From Chitinophaga filiformis (lineage in GTDB: Bacteria > Bacteroidota > Bacteroidia > Chitinophagales > Chitinophagaceae): a stretch of DNA of 64,000 nucleotides. Both the position numbers and the translations under genes were made by a program. The notes below the pieces were generated by a model, which saw nothing but the letters and a program-made list of their open reading frames with translations, was not told the DNA's origin and did no database searches. Of this stretch, positions 27,505 through 36,697 are shown in pieces (positions within the stretch are counted from its first letter, which is position 1; every line of letters starts with the position of its first letter). Where the stretch lies: positions 395,148-459,147 of the forward strand of contig NZ_JAKIRP010000005.1 in assembly GCF_021646545.1 (NCBI RefSeq). Reading direction: 5' to 3'.

Positions 27505-28893
27505 TTATTTGAAATTGTAGCCGAAACGAAGTTTGAAAGGTTGAGATTTTGGAATTTGACGGGACGCCAGAAAATCGTAAAGAATGCATGTTGTCGCCTT
27601 TTTATTGCCGCCAACAGATATCTTACGGCAAATACCCAACAATGCGCTCAATTGATAGCCATTCCAGTTACGAAGTTCTCTCAGTTGCCGGAAACCTGTT
27701 GGTTTGTTGCCTTCTATACCGCCATTTACATATAAACTGCCTTTGAGTTTCCAATCCAAAAAGCTACGGATACCGAATCCCTGATGGCTGAACGCCACAT
27801 GGTCCCAACCCTGCCCCATACCAAGTTTATAGGCGATCCCAATGCCAACTATTCCGTCTTTATGAAATTTGTATCCGAGTTGAGCAATGATATCTGCAGT
27901 AGTAGGAAAATAAAGGTTTGCCTTTTGAAACTGAATGTTTCCGCCTGGTTCTAGCCGGTCAAGAAAACGTTTTGTCTTAAGGGGCTTGGGTTTGAAATTG
28001 GGCGTTTCGTCTATATGCTCCAGAGATGAGAACTTCGATTTGAAATTATCCAATTGTGACCGGGCCGCATCCATTTGGGCAGATGCCATTTGCCGTCCTG
28101 CCTGATCTGATCCTATACTCCGTGCCAGAGCATTTTCAACTTGTGCCCTGGTTTGAAGATCTTCCAATGATCGGGCTGAGTTGTAGTTCTCGGGAAGGCC
28201 CAAAAGGCTTGCAAACAAGCTGTTCTTCGACATAAAAGCTGCGAAGTCAGATCGTTTACGCAATATTTCCAGAAACTTCTGTGTAGCCTTGTCAGGGTTC
28301 GAGAGTAGTGACTTGTACTCTTCAACCTGCTGGCGATAGTAATAGAATTGTTCTTGAAGCGCAGCCAGTTCTTTAATATTGGGAGCTAAACTTTGCAGAA
28401 CAGCAGCAATATCCCGCTTTCCTTCTTCAATGATGGCAGAGGTTTGTTCGGTAATGGCAACTTCATTTTGAAGAGCAGTTACTGACTGTTTCGCTTTTCC
28501 AAACTTTTTCAGTCCATCAGTGCCTCGCTGCTCAATAAACTTTACGCTTCCCTGGAGTGAGTCCAGGTAGCCAAAGTATTGTGTCGGCATGCTTTCCATC
28601 CTTGCTATGTTACTCCTGAATGTACGTGCTTTGGTAATAAGTGGAGGAAATAAATGTTCAGCGGTCTGCTTGTCCAGTATCGTTACTCGCTTTTCCAGCG
28701 CCTCTAACCGCCGAATATAACGATCTAGCGCCTCACTGTTATGGTGCACAAGTTTTTTACGTATTTGCTCTGATGATCGGCTGATACGTCTAAGGTATAC
28801 CTCTGTATGTTTGAGTGTGAGCGTATCCGCAGCATCTGCATTCATGTGTAGGGTCAAAACTATCCCTACCAGAAGATGGTAAAGCTTCTTCAT
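27505..28893 (-). CDS. Secreted coiled-coil protein with outer-membrane-like C-terminal barrel
   Basis: 462 residues with a signal peptide ending near MNADAAD. Residues about 25-300 are long amphipathic helices (EALDRYIRRLEALEKRVTIL, QFYYYRQQVEEYKSLL). From about 330 the sequence changes to alternating beta strands with Gly and aromatic residues (IIAQLGYKFHKDGIVGIGIA, GSLYVNGGIEGNKPTGF), ending in FKLRFGYNFK with a terminal aromatic-rich strand as in outer-membrane barrels. It is first in a four-gene minus-strand run leading to the RHS shell, toxin and immunity gene. I infer an anchor or exit conduit for the RHS complex. I know no named family for it. Confidence 0.75.
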   Translation of the reverse strand: MKKLYHLLVGIVLTLHMNADAADTLTLKHTEVYLRRISRSSEQIRKKLVHHNSEALDRYIRRLEALEKRVTILDKQTAEHLFPPLITKARTFRSNIARMESMPTQYFGYLDSLQGSVKFIEQRGTDGLKKFGKAKQSVTALQNEVAITEQTSAIIEEGKRDIAAVLQSLAPNIKELAALQEQFYYYRQQVEEYKSLLSNPDKATQKFLEILRKRSDFAAFMSKNSLFASLLGLPENYNSARSLEDLQTRAQVENALARSIGSDQAGRQMASAQMDAARSQLDNFKSKFSSLEHIDETPNFKPKPLKTKRFLDRLEPGGNIQFQKANLYFPTTADIIAQLGYKFHKDGIVGIGIAYKLGMGQGWDHVAFSHQGFGIRSFLDWKLKGSLYVNGGIEGNKPTGFRQLRELRNWNGYQLSALLGICRKISVGGNKKATTCILYDFLASRQIPKSQPFKLRFGYNFK

Positions 28894-29350
28894 GGGTACA
28901 GTTAAAGTGGTTAATAAACGGGGTTATGAGGAAAATGAAATATGGGTATGGGGTGTTATTCCATAGATCGCATAAGGTTTTGGAGTCTTAAAATATGAGT
29001 TTTGCCGTGAATGAAGATAAAGCACATTTTTTACAAAGAAGTTAATATCATGTTAACGAAAAAAAATAATAAGAGGTCAAAATCAAATATCCGCTTTGCC
29101 GGATTTGTCTTTTTGATTGCAGGTAGCATAATACTTCACAGCTGGGCAAAGGCTTGAAATAAAAAAGGCCTGCAAGTTGAAGGCTTTTTTCTTTGTTGCA
29201 ATCCCGCTGGAATTCAAACCCAGCCTCCATACATTACAAGATATCTAAAAAGCCCTGTCTTTACTCAGTCGGTAAAGTGGTTTTACTCTACCGCCTCCCT
29301 ATAGATAGACTAAGTTGGAACTGAAAAATAAGGAGTATTTTGCTGCTATA
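28894..29350. other. Intergenic region with 3'-half tRNA remnant and terminator-like hairpin
   Basis: The stretch contains the promoter side of the RHS operon, a hairpin with A/T flanks at 29161-29190, and on the minus strand a tRNA-like 3' half at about 29204-29245: a T stem CTGGG/TCCAG around loop TTTGAAT, then CGGGATTG. A plus-strand D-arm-like piece (CTCAGTCGGTAAAG) follows near 29268. Related pieces recur near 39290 and 39570. No intact tRNA folds here. Confidence 0.45.
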
Positions 29351-30049
29351 ATGTTTAGCATGAAGCGTAATCTCTTAAGAATTCTATTTATCTCAGCTAT
29401 CTCCGGTCTCGTTATTATACTTGGCGTATACATTTTTCCTAAACCAGCATTTATAAGTGGTTTTGAGCTAACAGAGAAGGACAAACTCGGAACAGCAATA
29501 GGAGGGTTAACCGCGCCAGTCATAGGGCTTATTTCAACTATACTCCTATACCTAGCGCTAAGTAAACAAACAGAATCCAACAATGAACAACGATTAAAGA
29601 ATGAAAGCGACATAATATTCCTGCTTTTAAATCAACTAGATTCTGAAATCAACAATTTTAGAGTACATGCCGTTCGACAAGATACTGAAAGAAATGTTTT
29701 CGAGCATCCGGATGACAGGGGGCATATCGGTATCTATACGTTTTGCAAGTCGTGTTTAGCCCCAGAAGAATGTGGAGATTTACTAAGACTCAAGAAGAAA
29801 AGTTTTGATATGCTATACGAATCCAGCGCAATAATCTTGATAATTGAATCTTACTTGTTAATTGAAAAACGAATCAATTCAGCGAGCCTCAATGCCGATA
29901 TGAAGGAACTGTTCCGATTGAAGATAAAATCGTATTATGACCTAAAACTTAAGCACTCAATGACGGCTTTGGTAAAGGCTTTTAACAAGTATAACATTAC
30001 GCATGAACTAATGCCTAAAAAAATCATTGAATTCGCCAGCAACAGATAA
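29351..30049 (+). CDS. Two-helix membrane protein, AbiC-like (putative phage abortive infection)
   Basis: 232 residues from the ATG at 29351, with AAGGAG about 15 bp upstream. Two membrane helices (LLRILFISAISGLVIILGVYI and TAPVIGLISTILLYLALSKQ) are separated by a short loop. A soluble helical domain follows (SDIIFLLLNQLDSEINNFRV, FDMLYESSAIILIIESYLLI). This layout matches putative AbiC-type phage abortive infection proteins of Bacteroidota and Firmicutes. The match is by pattern, not by catalytic residues. It is the first of several plus-strand cargo genes of the element. Confidence 0.6.
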   Translation: MFSMKRNLLRILFISAISGLVIILGVYIFPKPAFISGFELTEKDKLGTAIGGLTAPVIGLISTILLYLALSKQTESNNEQRLKNESDIIFLLLNQLDSEINNFRVHAVRQDTERNVFEHPDDRGHIGIYTFCKSCLAPEECGDLLRLKKKSFDMLYESSAIILIIESYLLIEKRINSASLNADMKELFRLKIKSYYDLKLKHSMTALVKAFNKYNITHELMPKKIIEFASNR

Positions 30050-30099
30050 ATAAATCAAGGATAAATAAAATTGAAAAGCCCGCTGCGCAGAACGCCTCT

Positions 30100-30273
30100 T
30101 TAGAATAAAGATTGATTTGCTAAAGTTGTGTCGTGAACTATAATGATGGCGCCCATTGTACTGATAGGCCCTATTGCCGAGTCTGTGTTTTGTCCTCCAA
30201 CCGGGATTCCTGGTGCTGCAGCTACCAGGCCTTTGTGAAAGGCTTTTTTCATCTCCGCTGGTTTCATTTGCAT
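30100..30273 (-). CDS. Short hypothetical ORF (57 aa) in the gap between cargo genes
   Basis: ATG at 30273, TAA at 30100-30102, 57 codons with gene-like codon choice. The peptide begins MQMKPAEMKKAFHKGLVAAA and continues PGIPVGGQNTDSAIGPISTM, a Gly/Pro/Ala-rich stretch with a GG pair, then a hydrophobic AIIIVHD. It has no recognised family, and no transporter or modification enzyme is nearby. It could be a small peptide gene or a leftover fragment. Confidence 0.3.
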   Translation of the reverse strand: MQMKPAEMKKAFHKGLVAAAPGIPVGGQNTDSAIGPISTMGAIIIVHDTTLANQSLF

Positions 30274-30376
30274 TTGTATGTAAAGTATATGGGGAAGTTA
30301 TGAAAATTTACCGTAAGGATGGATTCTTCTATTATCTGTTTATTTTATATTCGAACAATTTCTGAATATTGCATCT

Positions 30377-31537
30377 ATGCATTACTACAGATATAGACAC
30401 GGCTCTTTGTTAAGCATTAAAGAGCTAATGTACAACGAAATTTACTTTGGATCACCGAGGGAATGTAACGATCCATTTGACAGCAAGGCATTTTATGAGT
30501 TTCCGAATGACCCTGTCCGTTGGCGTAGATTGTTAGACCAGGCGCTAACAGTACAGGATAAAGACTTTAAGAAGATGTTGCTGGATGATTTGACGAACCA
30601 CATGTGTTCTAGGTCGCCAATAACACTAGAGGACCTTTCTGATAGGCCATTCTTTAACGAGCCACCGCTTGCTGGAAGGTTTCAGGAGCAGACCCTGATA
30701 AACATGGAATTGGCCGTAAGGCGCTTCATTAACACCTACATACCGCCTACACGTTACTTTACCTGCTTTTCAAAGCTTGATTCCGACACACTAATGTGGG
30801 CGCATTATGCTAACAACCACAGAGGTTTTTGTTTGATTTTCAAAGCAATTGACAATAAATTGAAGCAGGACGGGCAATTTAAGAAGAGACAGATCAGACG
30901 CTCAACCCCTAAAGGGATAACCCAAGAAATGACCTATGGAATGCCTAAGGAATTTGAGTTCCAGCCCATTGATTATAGGGCTGTTGTTGAGCCGCTTAAT
31001 GCTTTCAAATGTTTATCTGCTTTTGTGTATGGAGAAACGTTGTCTGCTGATCAAATTGATGAATTACGGCTTGAGCAAAACAGCCACTTTGTGCAAAAGC
31101 ACCATTCATGGCACTACGAAAAAGAGTATCGGTTAATTTTGCCACCGCCGCCATCTTGGCTTTTCGGCGGTCATTTTGAATATACACCGCATGAGCGTCT
31201 ATTTCATTATGCACCCAACCAGCTTGTAGGGATCATTTTCGGCGCGCGCATGTCTGATCATGAAAAAGATGCGATTACTGAGATACTGAGTGATATGCTG
31301 GATCGACGTCATGATAAAGTAACGTATCCCTTTATCAGTTTTGATTTTGTAAAGTTTGAAGCTAAGCTGTCGGCCAGCCAGAGAGAAATTGAGGTGCAAC
31401 CGGTTGAAATATTAGGCTTTAATGGTATGAAGCAGGGTGATAAAGATTTTGAACAACGCTATACAAGATGGAAAGAAGGCTGGGGCTTAGAGTTTAGCGA
31501 AGATGGAAGAAGATGTAAGCCAATGCAGGTAATGTAG
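30377..31537 (+). CDS. DUF2971 family protein
   Basis: 386 residues. It starts with the family's typical HYYRYRHGSLLSIKELMYNE and IYFGSPRECNDPFDSKAF. It contains YFTCFSKLDSDTLMWAHYAN followed by NHRGFCLIF, and later HHSWHYEKEYRLILPP. DUF2971 proteins are of unknown biochemical role but are frequent in mobile and defence islands. No signal or membrane segment is present, so it is cytoplasmic. It stands between the AbiC-like gene and a HEPN-like gene on the same strand, with 112-330 bp gaps, so it probably has its own promoter. Confidence 0.8.
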   Translation: MHYYRYRHGSLLSIKELMYNEIYFGSPRECNDPFDSKAFYEFPNDPVRWRRLLDQALTVQDKDFKKMLLDDLTNHMCSRSPITLEDLSDRPFFNEPPLAGRFQEQTLINMELAVRRFINTYIPPTRYFTCFSKLDSDTLMWAHYANNHRGFCLIFKAIDNKLKQDGQFKKRQIRRSTPKGITQEMTYGMPKEFEFQPIDYRAVVEPLNAFKCLSAFVYGETLSADQIDELRLEQNSHFVQKHHSWHYEKEYRLILPPPPSWLFGGHFEYTPHERLFHYAPNQLVGIIFGARMSDHEKDAITEILSDMLDRRHDKVTYPFISFDFVKFEAKLSASQREIEVQPVEILGFNGMKQGDKDFEQRYTRWKEGWGLEFSEDGRRCKPMQVM

Positions 31538-31649
31538 TTCTGGTGCGCTAATGGGAATGATTTTTTATATTAGAAAATTTTTGTACGTAAAAAGAGTGCG
31601 CATGGTTTTATTAATATTGCAGCTGTTATCTTAAAACAAAAATTTTGCG

Positions 31650-32309
31650 ATGATCTCAGGAAGCACAACGAGAAGAACACAATATCAGATAGAAGCCGGG
31701 GATAGGCTCGAATATATAATGAGGGATTCTTGTGATCGTAAGGATTACTACAAAGAGTATATGGCGCTATCAGAGTCCTGGATGAGGCAGAAGACTGACA
31801 CTGCCAGGTTGGAGCTGGAGCGTCTGGACAAAGAGTCAGCCGATGAATTTGAAGAGTTAGGGGATGTTAATGAATACGAGAGGCGAAAATTAGAGGTACT
31901 TGAAAATATCAACCCTCAAATATTGCTTGATTCTTTATTTCTCATGATTTATATATCATTAGAGGAACAGCTGCGTGATGTTTGTAAAGGGATATATTTG
32001 GCCGACGGTGACACGGATATTCCCAGATACCGTTCAAATATAATCGAAAAATATTACTTGATAATTAAACACTTTGGAGACTTTTCATCTCTTGACTCTA
32101 TTTGGGATAAAGTTTTGAAATTCCGTGATTTAAGGAATGGGATAGTCCACAACAAGTATCCAAAACCATTGATTACCAGGCAAATTGTACTTGACCTAAA
32201 TGAAGCGGTTTGGGAACTGATATGGGGAATCTATAAATTGATAGATCTTCCGAGTAATCTTCCTTCTAAAGCACTACTGCAATCGTTGAAGAAGTCCAGA
32301 ACTATATAG
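31650..32309 (+). CDS. HEPN-like protein (possible RNase)
   Basis: 219 residues. The N-terminal half is charged and helical (DTARLELERLDKESADEFEE, EYERRKLEVLENI). The C-terminal half has the helical HEPN pattern: ILLDSLFLMIYISLEEQLRD, then KFRDLRNGIVHNKYPKP with the R-x4-H motif (Arg-Asn-Gly-Ile-Val-His) that forms the catalytic site of HEPN ribonucleases. HEPN proteins act in toxin-antitoxin and anti-phage systems. No nucleotidyltransferase partner is adjacent. The motif is clear; the RNase activity is inferred. Confidence 0.65.
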   Translation: MISGSTTRRTQYQIEAGDRLEYIMRDSCDRKDYYKEYMALSESWMRQKTDTARLELERLDKESADEFEELGDVNEYERRKLEVLENINPQILLDSLFLMIYISLEEQLRDVCKGIYLADGDTDIPRYRSNIIEKYYLIIKHFGDFSSLDSIWDKVLKFRDLRNGIVHNKYPKPLITRQIVLDLNEAVWELIWGIYKLIDLPSNLPSKALLQSLKKSRTI

Positions 32310-32628
32310 TCTTGCGGTTGCACTCCGCGAAGTGTACTTTGGGATTAAAAAGACGCTCTATCTCGGGTGTTTACTTTTTTAAATCATCTGAGAAAATAAG
32401 GTAGGCCACCATGCCTGGTTTAAGCAAACAAACGCTCAAATTGGGCGCCTTTTCTTCAGGTGATCCCAAGTATCGGAAACTCGAACCAGATCACTAATGA
32501 ATTAACTATCCTCAATATTAATAGGGAACGATGAGTTAAAATAATATGAGAAAAGTTCGAGGATTAAGCTTGGGGTGTACAATTAGGTCGAGGCTACTGT
32601 CAGATTAAATCCCAACTTCTTCAATTAA
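32310..32628. other. Convergent intergenic gap, no gene seen
   Basis: An AT-rich stretch between the HEPN-like gene and the convergent coiled-coil gene. The only notable item is a 15-bp imperfect palindrome at 32320-32334 (GCACTCCGCGAAGTG), whose exact reverse complement recurs at 38829-38843 near the right end of the element. Confidence 0.4.
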
Positions 32629-34113
32629 TTAATCCGTCTTTGGTTCAATCTTTTGGTTGATATCCAGCAGCGCAGGATTGCCAAGGCTAAGCTGACCGTT
32701 CTCCGTTTTCAGATAAAGCTGTTCGTTAATCATAATCTGAAGATCAGAATCATTTTTCAAGCCGCTTTTCATAAGCTCCGACAGCTTCATGATATAATCC
32801 AATTCCTTCATTTTAACACCAATTGCTTTTTCCTCCAGGTTCAGTTGTTTCTCCTGTAGATTGAGTTGTTTTTCCTCGAGATTCAGCTCTTTATCTCTGA
32901 GGTCCAATACTTTTTCGTGAATTTCTAGGTCATGGACGACAGAGGCCCTGTCAGAATCCATTATGTTCTTTGTTTCCTTTTCCAGCTTCCGTGTTTCTTG
33001 TTCTAATTTCCGGCTCTCTTGATCCAGCTTACGGGTTGCTGCCTCCGTACCTTGAAGTTCTTCCACTGATTTCTTCAGATATGCCCCTTCTGTTATCTGG
33101 CCTGCCTTTTTTAAAATCTCCATTAGGTCAACTTTACTTGACAGCTGCCTGATCCGGATTTTGAGTTTTGCCCATTTGCTCCCGTCCCCCCAAGAAGTCA
33201 GTTCGACATCAATACCATCTATACCTGATAGGGCTTTGGATATCGCCCATAATAAATAACCAACTTCGGTGGCATCATATACATTATCCTTATTGCTAAT
33301 TTTTATATCCATTTCCCAGACAGCAATTTCCTTTTCGTCATCGAACTCATACATTGATTCCAGCAGAGAGAAAAAATCTTGCTTACGGGCATATTCGATC
33401 ATGTCTGAAGGTTCGTCAATATTGCTGTTAAACAGAATCTTATTTACCTTAAAATGGTCAGAAGCATACCGGGCCGTGGGGGTATTAAACATCTGGGAAT
33501 AAGCGAAACTGAGCGCCTTAGATAACTCAACTTCTCGATCCTGATGTGCGGATAATGAAGCTGTTGATTCTTTGTAATTGTTGTAATTATTTACAAGCTC
33601 AGATATTCCTGTAAACTTTTCTGGGTCGGACTGCTCCGATAACAAAATCTTCTTGAATTTCTCCACGATCATGTATTCAAACTGTTTCAGATCGTCGTCC
33701 CATTTTTTCATACTTAACAGACTTATATGTCTGATATAATCGTCAGAACTGAATTCGTCGAAACGCAAGGTGGATGATAAGGCTACGAAAAAATTCAAAG
33801 CCAGTGCAGGGATAATTTTGTTGTCCTCCCGCCAGGCCGCAAGTACCATTATAGCACTTTCAAGCATAGAAATAGTAGTCTTCATTATTAGGTCTGACCT
33901 GTCTCCATCGTGTTCACGACTGGTCTCCACATCCTGGGTGACGCGGTCAAGGGCATGAACGATCGTTTCCAGCAGCAACAGATGTTTGGACATTTTGGGA
34001 CCATATTCTGACGGGGCTTCCCCGATCTTCAATCTAATACTTTCAATCAGCCTGTAGTAGCGCTCAAATATGTCACCTGACATGGGTTCTTTAACAAAGG
34101 CTTGTTTCTTCAT
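32629..34113 (-). CDS. Large hypothetical protein with repetitive coiled-coil tail
   Basis: 494 residues, no signal peptide. Residues 1-230 are helical (KMSKHLLLLETIVHALDRVT, IMVLAAWREDNKIIPALALN). A small alpha-beta domain follows near 260-330 (EKEIAVWEMDIKISNKDNVY, GIDVELTSWGDGSKWAKLKI). The tail has internal repeats: RKLDQESRKLEQETRKLEKE, and LNLEEKQLNLQEKQLNLEEK in seven-residue steps. The repeated heptads suggest a trimeric or rod-like coiled coil. I recognise no family. It is encoded alone between convergent and tandem cargo genes of the element; a defence role is only a guess from location. Confidence 0.6.
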   Translation of the reverse strand: MKKQAFVKEPMSGDIFERYYRLIESIRLKIGEAPSEYGPKMSKHLLLLETIVHALDRVTQDVETSREHDGDRSDLIMKTTISMLESAIMVLAAWREDNKIIPALALNFFVALSSTLRFDEFSSDDYIRHISLLSMKKWDDDLKQFEYMIVEKFKKILLSEQSDPEKFTGISELVNNYNNYKESTASLSAHQDREVELSKALSFAYSQMFNTPTARYASDHFKVNKILFNSNIDEPSDMIEYARKQDFFSLLESMYEFDDEKEIAVWEMDIKISNKDNVYDATEVGYLLWAISKALSGIDGIDVELTSWGDGSKWAKLKIRIRQLSSKVDLMEILKKAGQITEGAYLKKSVEELQGTEAATRKLDQESRKLEQETRKLEKETKNIMDSDRASVVHDLEIHEKVLDLRDKELNLEEKQLNLQEKQLNLEEKAIGVKMKELDYIMKLSELMKSGLKNDSDLQIMINEQLYLKTENGQLSLGNPALLDINQKIEPKTD

Positions 34114-34452
34114 AAAAAAATGAGTATAGTTTTGACTGTTGTTGTATGCTTTTCGGCTTTATGTATGAGAAGACATAAATATCCATGGTATTTAATACTA
34201 CCGAATAATGGTTGAAATGTTTATTTATCATAAAAAAAACCGGAAAAATGCTGAGTACAGACGTTCACAATTCTCACACCTAGCCATGCAGGTTGCTGTC
34301 ATCGCACGGTTGCTCCCTGTTATATTTGGAGTATCCTCTCCCTAAGATAATACCTCCTTCTCTTTTAAATCGGATATTGCGGTGTCAGAGGTTCCTCCTG
34401 GGTATAACTACTCACGGTAATGCGCTCCTTTCCCCCATTGTCGTAGGCAGCA
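34114..34452. other. Intergenic gap upstream of coiled-coil gene, nothing identified
   Basis: A mixed-composition 339-bp stretch between two minus-strand genes. Open frames in it are short and have poor composition. The AT-rich part at 34114-34250 probably holds the promoter of the coiled-coil gene. Confidence 0.4.
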
Positions 34453-35235
34453 TTACATGTCAAACAGTTCTATAGCGAAAATACTTTTCATTGTTCTATC
34501 ACTTTTTATGTCAAATTTGAAATCATTGGCTGAACTCAAGCCAGTAGTTTGAGCCAGATAATTAGAAACCCTACTATAAACGTCTTTATAAAACAACTCT
34601 AAGGAACTTATGTCTTCGTCAGTATTATCAATGTAATTGTATGAAGTGTATCCCATTTTATCGCTCTCAAATGTCACGTAATCTTTTTTTAAGTGATATG
34701 AAGAATTGATGCCCGTGATGACATCAGGCAAATTAAGAAAAGTGTCATGGTCAAACTTTTGATAGTTCCCAGGATGTTTGAATGAGTGAAAATAACTGCC
34801 AAGCATTTCTACGGTTGCAGAGTTGTAAATAAACAGGTATGTTCCCGTGTTGCAGTGTAGTTGCTTAGAAATGGAATAAAAATAGCTGATTATTTCATGG
34901 AAAGCCGTCCTACTTTTCACAGTTGTTTTTATTTCAATTACGGCAATTACAGATGAACTTGGAACTACTACAATATCATTTATTCTATAGTATGGGGCAT
35001 GCTTGAGACTATCATAAATAATAACATCTATTTGCTTAGAAAGCTCCCCATCAACTCCTACAACAAAACCTTGCTCAACAGATACGCCTTTGGGTAAAAA
35101 AGTGGCTAGAAATCTTCTAAGAATTTCCTCGGTTAGAAGCCCAATTGTCGGATTATGTTTTTTGATGAATGTCTTTACTTGCAAAAGTTGATTAAGCAAT
35201 TCCTCTGTCTTTAAGCGATAAAATTCATTAAACAT
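34453..35235 (-). CDS. DUF6602-like protein with PD-(D/E)XK nuclease-type fold
   Basis: 260 residues. The N-terminal helices include LTEEILRRFLATFLPKG, followed by a central alpha-beta core with the spacing of a PD-(D/E)XK site: GELSKQIDVIIYDSLKHAPY supplies the Asp, and the next strand SVIAVIEIKTTVKSRTAFHE supplies E-x-K. This layout is that of the DUF6602 group of predicted nucleases. Proteins of this type occur in defence islands. The C-terminal 100 residues are unremarkable. Catalysis is inferred from the D...ExK pattern. Confidence 0.65.
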   Translation of the reverse strand: MFNEFYRLKTEELLNQLLQVKTFIKKHNPTIGLLTEEILRRFLATFLPKGVSVEQGFVVGVDGELSKQIDVIIYDSLKHAPYYRINDIVVVPSSSVIAVIEIKTTVKSRTAFHEIISYFYSISKQLHCNTGTYLFIYNSATVEMLGSYFHSFKHPGNYQKFDHDTFLNLPDVITGINSSYHLKKDYVTFESDKMGYTSYNYIDNTDEDISSLELFYKDVYSRVSNYLAQTTGLSSANDFKFDIKSDRTMKSIFAIELFDM

Positions 35236-35426
35236 GTCAAATTAGGTGTGGAAACTTATAGTTTAAAATAAAATTTTAAAAAATTATCGAGCTCTTGTGT
35301 CGTGATAATAAACATTACCATCATCGTCACTTGAAAACATCTCAAAAAGGTCATTGTGCTTATTTAAGCATTCTTCCTTAGCAGTCCAGGGTGTTATGCT
35401 TCTTTCAAAGTATTGTGGTATTATAC

Positions 35427-36146
35427 CTAAAAAAAGAATTTTCCTTCAGCACGGAAGCCATTAGGTTTTGGGCAGGGCAGTTTTTCCATTTCTGACAATT
35501 CTCCATTTCGAGTATACACATCAAATACCTTTTCGCGATTCCTACCCTGGAGATGTTTACCAGTCCTCCTCTCTAACCATGCACTCGCTGTAACACCAAC
35601 GAATTTTTTGTAATGTATTCTCGATGCCAACGGCGATGACAAACTAAAGTTCTCGCGAGCATTGCCTGTTAAATTAGCTTGAGGGTGTAAGGCATGATTG
35701 TATTTCCACCAAACTGTAATTCGCAACTCTTCAAAACCAATATCATTCCATAAAACCACGGATGGGAAGCCATATAAATCAAGTAACACATGTCCTTTCG
35801 GCTCATGTAAATAACTACCGGATTGGGATTGTAATGTAATTAACCCTCTTTGCAATAGTTCATTGGTAGCTGTAATGAGGAGTTTTCGATAGGGATCTAT
35901 TTTCTGTGTAGAGCTTTTCGCCGACTCACTGTGGACTGATACCAAAGGGGATGCTAGATCAACGTTTTTTTTTCTCCGCTTAGCTTCGACTTCGAATTTG
36001 TTAATAAAATCTTTCCAATTCGAAAATCCTACGAAAATGGCAGCCATATCAAGGGCTTCATGATGACGAACTTGCTGTGTTTTCTTGATGTTTTTAGCTA
36101 TTCGCTTTAGGAAGGCTGCAGTATAGCCATTGATTTTTTGATCCAT
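35427..36146 (-). CDS. Hypothetical protein with short helical N-terminal domain (glyoxalase-related/DUF5623-like)
   Basis: 239 residues. The N-terminus FLKRIAKNIKKTQQVRHHEA leading to LDMAAIFVGFSNWKDF matches the pattern of a small helical module found at the ends of 'glyoxalase superfamily' and DUF5623-type proteins. A variable linker follows (about 50-85), then an alpha-beta domain with HVLLDLYGFPSVVLWNDIGF and ITVWWKYNHALHPQANL. No catalytic motif is clear. The 35236-35426 gap before the DUF6602-like gene is AT-rich. The assignment is tentative. Confidence 0.5.
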   Translation of the reverse strand: MDQKINGYTAAFLKRIAKNIKKTQQVRHHEALDMAAIFVGFSNWKDFINKFEVEAKRRKKNVDLASPLVSVHSESAKSSTQKIDPYRKLLITATNELLQRGLITLQSQSGSYLHEPKGHVLLDLYGFPSVVLWNDIGFEELRITVWWKYNHALHPQANLTGNARENFSLSSPLASRIHYKKFVGVTASAWLERRTGKHLQGRNREKVFDVYTRNGELSEMEKLPCPKPNGFRAEGKFFF

Positions 36147-36697
36147 CTTTTTCCAATCTCCCGACGAAAAAACGTCACTCGTCTACCATCCTTCGAAACG
36201 GGAAATGGTTTCGATAGTCATAAAATTGAAGGCGGCGCTGATTCAGCTTTGCTTAAGACGAGTGGCAAGCTTCCGCGTAAGCTTTCAGCGAATATACGGA
36301 AAAGCTGGATAAATAGAAAAAAGTTTTTGGTTAGTATGTTAGCTTGAATTTGCATCTGATCTCCCTTCATCAATACTGCTTTTAAAGCCTATCAAAGTCG
36401 CCTTTTCCCCTTAGCTTCAAACTGCAGTGAAGGTTGATAGCAAGTAATATAGATTTGTATAAATCTGTACTATCGATAATAAGTTTAAGTGATTATCGGG
36501 AAAGATTTCGTATTCCGTTATATTCTCAGCAGGAGCTGAAAGTTCAATAACCATCCTTCCAGCAGATCACATTTCCCACTCTTGTGAAAAACTGATTAAA
36601 TGTAGGTAGTCATCGGAGAATCGCATTACATTAATAATTATATATTCTTCTTAATAGAAATTAAAAGATCAATGTCACTAATGCGATATCTTTAAAG
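36147..36697. other. Divergent intergenic region, 551 bp, no gene seen
   Basis: AT-rich sequence between two divergent cargo genes; it should hold both promoters. TATCTTTA near 36686, just before the ATG at 36698, resembles a -7 element but departs from the consensus at the last base. The stretch AAGCTTCCGCGTAAGCTT near 36268 is a short dyad. Confidence 0.4.

Noticed and set aside
30174..30365. 63-codon plus-strand frame
   Set aside because: It is Cys/Phe-rich with unlikely codon use; the opposite strand has a better short frame (30100-30273).
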